This document shows, in pieces, positions 53,165-61,164 of a stretch of 64,000 bases of DNA (position 1 is the stretch's first letter; the number at the start of each line of letters is the position of its first letter). The notes below the pieces were generated by a model that saw only the letters and a program-made list of their open reading frames with translations, searched no databases and had not been told where the DNA came from. The stretch is from PALSA-660 sp963726435 (GTDB taxonomy: Bacteria; Actinomycetota; Coriobacteriia; Anaerosomatales; PALSA-660), in contig CAVSCJ010000004.1 in the NCBI GenBank assembly GCA_963726435.1, forward strand, positions 248,001-312,000. Reading direction: 5' to 3'. The position numbers were made by a program, and so were the translations under genes.

Positions 53165-54611
53165 GTGGAAGGACCGACCGACACGGAACGCCCCGACCGC
53201 CCCGAGGAGGCGTGCGGGGTCTTCGGCGTCTATGCGCCGGGCGAGCAGGTCGGGCGGCTGATCTACTTCGGTCTCCACGCGCTGCAGCATCGCGGGCAGG
53301 AGTCGGCGGGCATCGCGGTGGCCGACGGCCACACGATGACACTTCGCAAGGAGCTCGGACTGGTGCCGCAGGTGTTCAAGGAGTCGGACCTCTCGACCCT
53401 TGACGGCCACATCGGCGTCGGCCACACGCGCTATTCGACCACCGGCTCTTCGTCGAGTTGGGAGAACGCGCAGCCCATGCTCTCCTCGATCGGGCCGAAC
53501 ACGATCGCGCTCGCTCACAACGGCAACCTGGTCAACACCGTCGTGCTGAGAGACCGGCTCAAGACGCACGGCATCCGCTTCCGGTCCACGACCGACTCCG
53601 AGGTCATGGCCACGCTCATCAACCACTTCACGCAGGAGCACAACTCTATCCGCGGCGGGATCCGCGAGGCGATGAAGCTCATCACCGGGGCCTACGCGGT
53701 GGTGATGATCACCGAGGAGGCGCTCTACGCCTTCCGCGACCCGAACGGCGTGCGTCCCCTAGTCCTCGGGCAGCTGCCGGCCGGCCACTGGGTCGTGGCA
53801 TCCGAGACCTGTGCGCTGGACATCATCGGAGCGACCATCGTTCGCGAAGTCGGGCCGGGCGAGTTGATCAAGATCTCCGCCGCGGGCTTGGAATCCGAGC
53901 AGGCGGTCCCCCGCGGGCGCGAGGCGCTCTGCATCTTCGAGTTCGTCTACTTCGCGCGCCCCGACTCCTCGATGTACGACTGCACCCTGTACGTCGCGCG
54001 TCAGAAGATGGGCGCGGCCATCGCGCGCTTCGCGCCCGTGGACGCAGACCTGGTGATCGGCGTTCCCGACTCGGGGACCCCGGCGGCCACGGGCTACGCG
54101 ATCGAGAGTGGGATCCCCTTCGGTGAAGGCCTGGCGAAGAACCGCTACGTGGGGCGCACGTTCATCAACCCGAGCGAGACCCTGCGCCAGCAGGGCATCC
54201 GGCTCAAGCTGAATCCGATGCGGCACGCGCTCGAAGGCAAGCGCATCGTGGTGGTCGACGACTCCATAGTGCGCGGCAACACTACGCGCAAGCTCGTCGC
54301 CCTGCTCCGCGAGTCGGGAGCCACCGAGGTCCACATGCGGATCACGAGCCCTCCGGTCCAGTGGCCGTGCTTCTACGGCATCGACACGGATACTCAGCAG
54401 CAGCTCATCGCGTCCAGCAACTCCGTCGAGGAGATCCGCGAGCACATCGGAGCCGACTCGCTCGCCTACCTGCCCGTCGAGGACATGGTTGCGTCCACCG
54501 GTCAGCCGCGCCGAGCGCTACTGCATGGCTTGCTTCACCGGCGAATACCCCATCGAGATCCCCGACGAGGTCCGCCGGGGCAAGATGGCGCTCGAGAAGC
54601 CGGTATGCTGA
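53165..54611 (+). CDS. purF: Amidophosphoribosyltransferase (one frameshift)
   Basis: PurF starts the pathway by making phosphoribosylamine from PRPP and glutamine. The GTG start gives a 16-residue propeptide ahead of the nucleophile Cys in EEACGVFGVYAPG. Other marks are LQHRGQESAGI, GHTRYSTTG, HNGNLVN and the PRTase loop VVDDSIVRGNTTR. Cysteines in EALCIFEF, WPCFYG and YCMACFTGEYP would bind the [4Fe-4S] cluster of the Bacillus type. The frame shifts +1 at 54509; dropping one C gives TGQPAERYCMACFTG and the normal end. The stop overlaps the next ATG. Confidence 0.94.
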
Positions 54612-55024
54612 GCGGAGCGGGCAGCGTGGCTGTGCCGATCCTCGCGGGCGTTGCGATGGGTCTGCAGTTCCACCTGGTCGCCGCGGCTCTGTCGGCCGCA
54701 GTCGCCGCCGCGCTTTCCGGCTACGGTGGGGCCCCTCGAGGGCGATTCTGGTGGTCGAGCGCCGTGGTAGTGCTCGGCTGGGCCGTCGGCGACGGCGTCC
54801 GGGTCGCGGGAACGTCCGCGAGACCGGAGTACCTGGTGGCCTGGGCCCTCACGGGCCTCGCCTTCGGCTATGCGCTTCCTGCACTCGCCGGTGCCTACGT
54901 AGGCAGGCAGGTGCATCGTGGCACCGGGTGGCTGGCTGCCGGAGCCGTGGCGCTCATGCTCGTGCCGGCGCTCTCTGCGCTCGGAGGCGCGCTCTCCACG
55001 AGGCTATGGGGCGTGATCCCGTGA
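54605..55024 (+). CDS. Membrane protein after purF
   Basis: A 139-residue, four-helix hydrophobic protein (VPILAGVAMGLQFHLVAAALSAAVAAALSG; WWSSAVVVLGWAVGDG; YLVAWALTGLAFGYALPALAGAYVG; WLAAGAVALMLVPALSALGGAL). The ATG lies inside the last purF codons (ATGCTGA), and its own stop overlaps the next GTG (GTGA). This is only recognised once the purF frame is corrected. No family name. Confidence 0.65.
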   Translation: MLSGAGSVAVPILAGVAMGLQFHLVAAALSAAVAAALSGYGGAPRGRFWWSSAVVVLGWAVGDGVRVAGTSARPEYLVAWALTGLAFGYALPALAGAYVGRQVHRGTGWLAAGAVALMLVPALSALGGALSTRLWGVIP

Positions 55025-56014
55025 GCGGCCGGGTGACCCTGGGGCTCGAGGAGGAGGTCTTCGTCTGCGAGCCCGCGCGTCCGAACCTGGGGTCGCTGTC
55101 GTACCTGGCCCGCCTGACCTGGTCGGACCCGAAGCGCCACTACGCCCGCACCGCGAGCAACTTCGCCCGCGGCGACGACGTGTCGCAGGGGCTGATGAGT
55201 TGCGTCGAGATCTCGACCACAGTCCACGACGATCCCGGCGCGCTGGTCGACGAGATCGCGCAGCGCAGGCGCGAGTTGGTGCGAGCGGTCGGCGGCCGCG
55301 GGCTGCTCGTCCCGCTCGGCCACCTCCTGCAGAACGACTCTCCCACCAACGTCGCCGCGTTGCAGTTCCACGTCGGCGCGCCGGACCGGGAGCGAGCGTA
55401 CCGCAACCTCGGACACGCGCTTCCGCTTCTGGCCCTGCTATCCGCCGACTCGCCGGCGTCCGGGGGAGAGCGGTTCGGCCAGTCCTACAGGTGGGCGGCG
55501 CGGGTTCGCCATCGGGCCGCTCGGGTCTGACCCGACCGCGCGCTTCCAGGACCTCATCGTGAGCAAGCGGCTGGGTACGATCGAGGTGCGCCTGCTCGAC
55601 CCCGTCTGGGACCTGAAGCGCGTGCGCGTGCTCGCGCGCGCGATCCGCGAGATAGCCGCACTCGATACCGACCTGCCCTTCGACCGCGAGGCGTACAACG
55701 CGATGCGGTACCGGGTCGCGCTCGAGGGCTGGATCCCGGATCTGGAGACGATCTACGAGACCGTCTCCCAAGTCGCCGATCTGCCGCGGGAGATGATGAC
55801 TCACACCGCCGCAGACGACGTGTGGGCCCTCTACCACCAAGTCGGGCTCGTCCCGACCTACGCGGCGCTCGACAACGCCTACCGCACCGGCATCTTCTCC
55901 CCGCGCCCGGTGCCTCCCATGGCACCGAGCTTGGCACGCTCGATCGCGGGATTGGCCGGCTACTACGTGCCGAAGTTCCCCTACGTCACCTGGAAGTACC
56001 TCAAGGAGAAGTGA
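55021..56014 (+). CDS. GCS2-type carboxylate-amine ligase (one frameshift)
   Basis: About 330 residues of the glutamate-cysteine ligase family 2 / YbdK type. Marks are VTLGLEEEVFVCEP at the start (metal-binding Glu cluster), SCVEISTTVHDDPGALVDEI and, after the break, TARFQDLIVSKRLGTIEVRLLDPVWDL. The frame shifts +1 at the GGG run 55502-55504; dropping one G gives SYRWAARFAIGPLGSD. It could make gamma-glutamylcysteine or another gamma-glutamyl amide; the family's substrate range is wide. Coupled to the previous gene by GTGA. Confidence 0.8.
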
Positions 56015-56016
56015 GC

Positions 56017-56979
56017 GTGTCGGACGAACCCGCGAGCCGGCCGCCGCGACCTCCGGTCGGCCGCGCCGCACTCATGACCGTCGCTGCCCTCGTGGTCGCG
56101 CTGACCGTCGCGATCGACGCCGCGGCGCTCTTCAACGGGTCCTCTGCCGCAACTCCCGCGCCGGCGCCGCCCGCACATGACGCGCCCTCGATCGCCGCGT
56201 ACCGGGGCCTGGGCACCTGGGTCGACATCTTCGACAAGCGGGCCTGGGACGACCCGCGGGCCGCGGTCGAGGACATGGCGTCCCATGGAGTCCGTACGCT
56301 CTTCCTCCAGACCGGTAACTCGCACGCGACGGCGGCATTCAAGGACGTGGGCGCGACCGGGACCTTCATCCGCGAGGCTCACGCCCGCGGGATGCGCGTC
56401 GTCGCCTGGTACCTGCCCTACTTCAAGGACGAGGCGATGGACCTCGACCGGGTGGTCCAAGCCATCGGGTTCCGAACGGCCGACGGCCAGTCCTTCGACG
56501 GCTTCGCGCTCGACATCGAATCGAACGCGGTCAAGCCGGAGAGCGACCGCATCGTCGCCTTGGAGAGCCTCTCGCTCAAGATACGGGCGGCAGCGGGTCG
56601 CGCCTATCCGCTGGGCGCGATAATCCCGTCGCCCGTCGGTCTGGCGCGCGAGACGGGCTACTGGGACGCCTTCCCCTACACGATGGTCGCGCGGACCTAC
56701 GACGTGATCCTGCCGATGGGCTACTACACGTACCACGGCAAGGGGCCGGCAAAGGTCGCCGTGGATGTCACGGGCAACATCAAGATCATCCGCGCGCAAC
56801 CGGGCTGCGCGACCATCCCCATCCACCTGATCGGGGGGCTGGCCCACAAGTCCAACGCGGCCGAGGTCGGCGAGTTCGCGCGAGCGGCGGGTGAGAGCGG
56901 ATGCGTCGGAGCGAGCCTGTATGACTGGGTGGGGACCACCGCGGCCGAGTGGGAGAAGCTGCGCGGCATAGCGCCGTAG
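56017..56979 (+). CDS. Membrane-anchored putative glycoside hydrolase (TIM barrel)
   Basis: A 320-residue protein with an N-terminal anchor helix (ALMTVAALVVALTVAIDAAALF) and an Ala/Pro linker. The catalytic-type domain contains GLGTWVDIFDKRAWDDP, VRTLFLQTGNSH, MRVVAWYLPYF, GFALDIESNAV and YDVILPMGYYTYHG. The strand order fits DUF4015-like putative glycosyl hydrolases; Asp/Glu in DIESN could be catalytic. GTG 56017 is chosen for the AAGGAG 8 bases upstream. Acts outside the membrane; substrate unknown. Confidence 0.65.
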   Translation: MSDEPASRPPRPPVGRAALMTVAALVVALTVAIDAAALFNGSSAATPAPAPPAHDAPSIAAYRGLGTWVDIFDKRAWDDPRAAVEDMASHGVRTLFLQTGNSHATAAFKDVGATGTFIREAHARGMRVVAWYLPYFKDEAMDLDRVVQAIGFRTADGQSFDGFALDIESNAVKPESDRIVALESLSLKIRAAAGRAYPLGAIIPSPVGLARETGYWDAFPYTMVARTYDVILPMGYYTYHGKGPAKVAVDVTGNIKIIRAQPGCATIPIHLIGGLAHKSNAAEVGEFARAAGESGCVGASLYDWVGTTAAEWEKLRGIAP

Positions 56980-57010
56980 GGGCCGGCATATTCGCCGAGG
57001 ACCGACCCGC

Positions 57011-57016
57011 TAGAAT
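57011..57016 (+). promoter_or_regulatory. Possible -10 box before the decarboxylase-like gene
   Basis: GCTAGAAT includes TAGAAT 32 bases before the ATG at 57049. The same GCTAGAAT occurs before purN and near 8807. No -35 is recognised. Confidence 0.35.
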
Positions 57017-57048
57017 CTGTCGGAGTGCATCCGCGCGAGGACCCGCCG

Positions 57049-57765
57049 ATGAGGAGAACGATGACCTGGCTGCTCGCCATCGCCGCGACGATCGTGGTCG
57101 TTCTGACCGCTCTCTATCTGCTCAATCGCTTCGTGTGGTTCTATCGCGACCCCGTTCGGACCCCCGAGTCGCGCGAGGCAGACGCGATCATCTCGCCCGC
57201 GGACGGCCAGATCGTCTACATCAAGCGGTTCGAGGACGGGGCGGTCTACTCCGAGAAGCTGGGGCGACGGATCGAGCTGACCGAGATCGCCGAGCTGCCG
57301 CAGACCGCAGGGCGCAGCGGATGGATCGTCGGCATGTACATGTCGCCCTTCGACGTGCACTTCAACTACGCGCCGGTGGCCGGAACCGTCACGGCGCAGC
57401 GCTACACGAAGGCCGACGCGAACCTTCCGATGGTCGACCTCTCCGAGTACATCCGGATCGCGTTCCTGCGCAGGCCGTTCGACAACTTCGCTGCCGCGTT
57501 CCACCTGCAGAACGAGCGCAACACCGTGGTCATCCAGGGCGGCGGGACGCCCGATATCGCTGTGGTCGAGATAGCCGACAAGTTCGTCAACAAGATCGAC
57601 ATCCTCGCCCACGAGGGCGACGTGCTGAAGACGGGCGACAAGCTCGGCTTCATCAAGCGCGGGAGCCAGGTCGACGTCATCATCTTCGACTCGGACGTTG
57701 CCTGGAGCGTCGGATTCGGGCAACAGGTCTACGGCGGCCAGACGCTGCTCGGTCGCTTCGAGTAG
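57049..57765 (+). CDS. Phosphatidylserine decarboxylase-like protein
   Basis: A 238-residue protein with an N-terminal membrane helix (TWLLAIAATIVVVLTALYLL), FYRDPVRTPE, the family's ISPADGQIVYI, YMSPFDVHFNYAPVAGTV and, near the C terminus, IKRGSQVDVIIF. In archaeal-type and short PSDs the Ser of this GS motif becomes the pyruvoyl group after self-cleavage. Here GSQ replaces the usual GSR. It would make phosphatidylethanolamine or a related lipid, but no phosphatidylserine synthase is adjacent. It lies 66 bases before purM. Confidence 0.82.
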   Translation: MRRTMTWLLAIAATIVVVLTALYLLNRFVWFYRDPVRTPESREADAIISPADGQIVYIKRFEDGAVYSEKLGRRIELTEIAELPQTAGRSGWIVGMYMSPFDVHFNYAPVAGTVTAQRYTKADANLPMVDLSEYIRIAFLRRPFDNFAAAFHLQNERNTVVIQGGGTPDIAVVEIADKFVNKIDILAHEGDVLKTGDKLGFIKRGSQVDVIIFDSDVAWSVGFGQQVYGGQTLLGRFE

Positions 57766-57831
57766 GCGCGAGGCGCGTGTGCGACAATCGCTGCGTAGTC
57801 GCGCCGGACCCGATGGAGAGCGGGAGAAGCC

Positions 57832-58892
57832 ATGCCCGACCGTGACGAGAACACACCGGTCTCCTATCGCGACGCCGGCGTCGACACCGGCGAGGGCGCC
57901 ATAGCGGTCGAGGCGATCCGCGATTCCGTGCGCTCCACCTATCGCCGCGAGGTCATCGGCGACATCGGCGGCTTCGGCGGGCTGTTCTCGGCAGCCGCTT
58001 TCAAGCACATGGCGGAGCCGGTCATGGTCTCCGGCACCGACGGAGTGGGCACGAAGCTGAAGCTCGCGCAGCTACTCGACCGGCACGACACCGTGGGCAT
58101 CGACCTCGTGGCGATGTGCGTCAACGACATCCTGGTCACGGGAGCCGAGCCCCTGTTCTTCCTCGACTACGTCTCGACCGGGCGCGTCGACTCGGCGCGT
58201 ATCGCCGCGATCGTGGAAGGCGTCGCCGAGGGCTGCCGGCAGTCCGGCTGCGCGTTGATCGGCGGCGAGATGGCGGAGCATCCCGGCACCATGGGGGCCG
58301 ATGACTACGACCTGTCCGGCTTCTGTGTCGGCGTGGTCGACCGCCCGAAGATGATCGACGGCTCGACCATCGAGCCGGGCGACACGGTGCTCGGTCTGGC
58401 GTCGAGCGGCGTCCACTCCAACGGCTTCTCCCTGATCAGGCGCGTGATGGTCGAAGGACACGAAGACGAGCTGACGCTCCCGCGCCTCGATCTTGGCGGT
58501 CGCACTCTCGCCGACGTCCTGCTGGAGCCGACCCGGATCTACGTGAAGTCGGTGCTCGGGCCCTGCTGAGGTCGGGCGCGAAGGTCAAGGGCATGGCCCA
58601 CATCACCGGTGGAGGCATCACGGAGAACCTCGACCGGTGTCTTCCCGACGGGGTCGACGCGGTCGTCCACCGCGAGGCATGGCCGCGTCCCGCGATCTTC
58701 GAGGCTCTTGCCCAGGCCACCCGCCTGGATGACGAGGAGCTGTTCCGCACCTTCAACATGGGCGTGGGATTCTGTATCGTGCTCGACGCGAAGAACGCCG
58801 CCGACGCCGCCGTGGAGCTGCGCGCCTCAGGCGAGAAGGTCTGGGAGATCGGCGAGATCGAGCCCGGGAGCCGCTCGATCCGATACGCGTAG
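57832..58892 (+). CDS. purM: Phosphoribosylformylglycinamidine cyclo-ligase (one frameshift)
   Basis: PurM closes the imidazole ring to give AIR. About 353 residues: SYRDAGVDTGEG, DIGGFGGLF, MVSGTDGVGTKLKLA, DLVAMCVNDI, GAEPLFFLDY, GGEMAEHPG and GLASSGVHSNGFSL. Near 58558-58560 one base is missing (or two added): CTCGGGCCCTG then reads to a false TGA. In the shifted frame ALLRSGAKVKGMAHITGGGITENL continues normally to TAG. This is the only single break in the window with net -1. Confidence 0.93.
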
Positions 58893-58898
58893 AGGCCG

Positions 58899-59613
58899 CT
58901 ACCTCTTCACGACGACCTTCGTGCCCGTCACCGCCCAGGTGTAGACGAATCGCGCCTTCTCGCTTGGCGAGTCGCACGCACCCCGCGCTCACCGGCTTGC
59001 CCAGTCCGCTGACCAGGGTGCCGTCGGGCTCCTGCGGGATGGAGTGGAATCCGATGGTGTTGCCCTTGTCGGACGTCGCGAACTTGGTGAAGTAGAAGAA
59101 CGTCGTGTCGTCCGTCAGGCTCCACGACTGTCTTGCGTGCCCCCACACGCCGTAGGTCCCGATGCGCGGGTACACCTCGCCGCTGGCGCACAGGAATCGG
59201 TCCACCGGCTTGCCGTCGGCCCTGTAGAGAGTCACCGTCTGCTCGCTCTTGTCCACTAAGATCGTCTTGACGCCGGGTCGGGGGGAGAGCGGCTTCAGGG
59301 CGGCCGGCTTCGGATCGCCGGCGTTCGGCGTTGTCGGCAAGCTTCCCTCAGGGGAGGCCTCGCCGGTCGCCTCGATGGCGCTGGCGCTGACCGGAGCCTC
59401 GCTTGCCTCGGCGGAGGCTGTCGAGGACGAAGTCTGGGGCGTGGACGCAGTCGAAGGCGGTGCCGGGGCCGGGCGCAGGGCGTAGCCGATCCCGAGAATG
59501 ATGAAAGCCGCCAGGACGACGACTAGAGTCGCGCGCTGCGACCTGAGGCGGGCGCTCTCGCGCCGCAGCCGCGCCTCGCGCTCCCTCAGCCTTTGCTCTT
59601 GGTCGGTGGTCAT
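58899..59613 (-). CDS. L,D-transpeptidase, membrane-anchored (one frameshift)
   Basis: About 237 residues. A basic, Arg/Glu-rich cytoplasmic start, one helix (ATLVVVLAAFIILGIGYAL), a Ser/Ala/Pro linker (about 60-105) and a YkuD domain beginning KTILVDKSEQTVTLYRADG. The catalytic His and Cys are in GFHSIPQEPDG and SAGCVRLAKRE. The frame shifts between 58955 and 58965; the true end is ARFVYTWAVTGTKVVVKR, on correction. It makes 3-3 or lipoprotein-type cross-links in peptidoglycan, or is a related catalytic domain. Confidence 0.88.
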
Positions 59614-59693
59614 GTGCTCATGCTCGACCCTCTCGGGTTCCGAGTCCACCTGCAGAGTCTGACCTTCATGGGGCGACTGCGCCGACGGGCGGC

Positions 59694-59699
59694 TAGAAT
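59694..59699 (+). promoter_or_regulatory. Possible -10 box before purN
   Basis: GCTAGAATG contains TAGAAT 45 bases before the purN ATG. Same core as at 57011 and 8809. No -35 recognised. Confidence 0.4.
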
Positions 59700-59744
59700 G
59701 GTGGCGCGTGGCCCCAAAGGGGCTGTCCGCTCATGGGAGGTTGC

Positions 59745-60359
59745 ATGGAACGGGTGCGATTCGGGGTGCTGATCTCCGGTAGTGGGACCAACCTGCAGGC
59801 GATCCTCGACGCCTGCGCCGACGGCAGGATCGCCGGCGAGGTCGCCGTCGTGATCTCCAACTGCGAGGATGCCTACGGGCTGGAGCGCGCCCGGATCGCG
59901 GGCGTGCCTGCGATCCTCGTCGACCCGGCGGACTGCGCCGGCGCAGACGACTACAACCACCGTGTCCGCGAGGCGCTGGAGCTCGAGAACGTGGAGTGCG
60001 TGGTGATGGCGGGCTACATGAAGCTGCTCGGGGCCGAAGTCCTCGACGCCTTCCCGATGCGGGTCGTCAACATCCACCCGGCGCTGCTCCCCTCGTTCGC
60101 GGGCGCTCACGGCATCCGCGACGCGTTCGACTACGGAGTGAAGCTGACCGGTGTCACGATCCACTTCGCGGACGCGGCGTTCGACCGGGGCCCGATCATC
60201 GCCCAGGAGGCCGTTGAGATCCGGGAAGACGACACTCCCGAGTCCGTCGAGGCGCGCATCCACGAAGTGGAGCACCGTCTGTACCCCTCAGTGCTGGCGC
60301 TGCTCGCCGAAGGGCGCTTGGTCGTGGAGGGGCGAAGGGTCCGGGTCCTGCCGGGGTGA
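59745..60359 (+). CDS. purN: Phosphoribosylglycinamide formyltransferase
   Basis: PurN transfers a formyl group from 10-formyl-tetrahydrofolate to GAR. The 204-residue protein is complete: VRFGVLISGSGTNLQAIL, MAGYMKLL, and the catalytic Asn-His-Asp set in RVVNIHPALLPSF and HFADAAFDRGPII. Product length is normal. ATG 59745 is chosen behind GGGAGG; an ATG 12 bases earlier is the alternative. Its TGA overlaps the next GTG. Confidence 0.97.
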   Translation: MERVRFGVLISGSGTNLQAILDACADGRIAGEVAVVISNCEDAYGLERARIAGVPAILVDPADCAGADDYNHRVREALELENVECVVMAGYMKLLGAEVLDAFPMRVVNIHPALLPSFAGAHGIRDAFDYGVKLTGVTIHFADAAFDRGPIIAQEAVEIREDDTPESVEARIHEVEHRLYPSVLALLAEGRLVVEGRRVRVLPG

Positions 60360-61090
60360 GAGCGATCGACGATCCGACGCCGGTGCCCGCGGAGACGCGG
60401 CCTCCGATCCCGCTGCGGGAGACTTGCCGGCTCGTGGACGGTCGCGTGCCGCTGTGGAAGTACCATCGCGCCCGTCTCTCCAACGGCGGGTGCGGGCCTC
60501 GTCTGCTCGCGGAGGCGGACCGGGTCGTCGCGGAGGCGGCGGCCTCGTGGACCGGGTCGGGCTCCAGCCGGGTGCGACTGACCGTCATCGTCGACGCCGA
60601 CGGCTTCGCGAAGGCACGCGTGCAGCAGCGTCTCTCATCGCTCGACGTCCCTGGAGGACCCATCGCGACCCGCGTAGACGTCGATTCGCCGCCGTGGCTG
60701 CCTCCGGGCGCCGCCAAGCCGGCTGACCGCTCCTGGTGGGACGAGGCGCAGCGGCGCGCGGGCTGGGGAGGCGGCCACCAGGCGATCGTCGTGTGCGACG
60801 GAATGGTGGTCGACGGCGGCACCGCCAGCGTGTGGATGGTCTCGGGCGGCGCAGTGATCACACCTCATGCGCCGGACGCCGTTGCGGGAGTGGCCCGCGC
60901 CTTCCTGCTCGACTCGCTCGCCCGCGCGGGCGCGCCCGCGCGCGTGGAGCGCGTGAGCGTGGCGGACTTCCTGGCCGCTGACGAGGCGTTCCTCACCAAC
61001 GCGTTCGGCGGCGCAGTGCCCGTGCGAGGGCGTGGCGGACCCGTATTCGACCGGGTCGGGGAGATCTTCGCGGACCTGTGGCGCGCGTGA
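60356..61090 (+). CDS. Class IV aminotransferase-fold protein
   Basis: A 244-residue PLP fold type IV protein, the group of aminodeoxychorismate lyase and branched-chain aminotransferase. LRETCRLVDGRVPLWKYHRARL is the start of the small domain, AAKPADRSWWDEA aligns with the KTLNR-type lysine region, and MVVDGGTASVWMVSGGAVITP is the family's late motif. Here Gly stands where a Glu normally contacts the PLP ring nitrogen. As purN uses a folate and aminodeoxychorismate lyase makes a folate precursor, a pabC-like role is tempting but not proven. GTG start overlaps purN. Confidence 0.75.
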   Translation: MRAIDDPTPVPAETRPPIPLRETCRLVDGRVPLWKYHRARLSNGGCGPRLLAEADRVVAEAAASWTGSGSSRVRLTVIVDADGFAKARVQQRLSSLDVPGGPIATRVDVDSPPWLPPGAAKPADRSWWDEAQRRAGWGGGHQAIVVCDGMVVDGGTASVWMVSGGAVITPHAPDAVAGVARAFLLDSLARAGAPARVERVSVADFLAADEAFLTNAFGGAVPVRGRGGPVFDRVGEIFADLWRA

Positions 61091-61114
61091 GCCGCTGCGC
61101 CCGGCTGCTCACGC

Positions 61115-61120
61115 TACAAT
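61115..61120 (+). promoter_or_regulatory. Possible -10 box before purH
   Basis: CGCTACAATG contains TACAAT 44 bases before the purH GTG. The ten-base core matches the purC site exactly. No -35 recognised. Confidence 0.4.
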
Positions 61121-61164
61121 GACCGCACCTTCCCGTCGTCCGGCTCTCCCAGGAGGTCGCCCCA

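Noticed and set aside
50892..53342. Very long minus-strand open frame opposite purL
   Set aside because: It mirrors the codon pattern of intact purL in GC-rich DNA, has no family motif and is rich in Arg/His/Asp.
57832..58892. UGA in purM (58567-58569) as a second selenocysteine codon
   Set aside because: The conserved sequence continues in a different frame after the TGA, so it is a frameshift, not a recoded stop.
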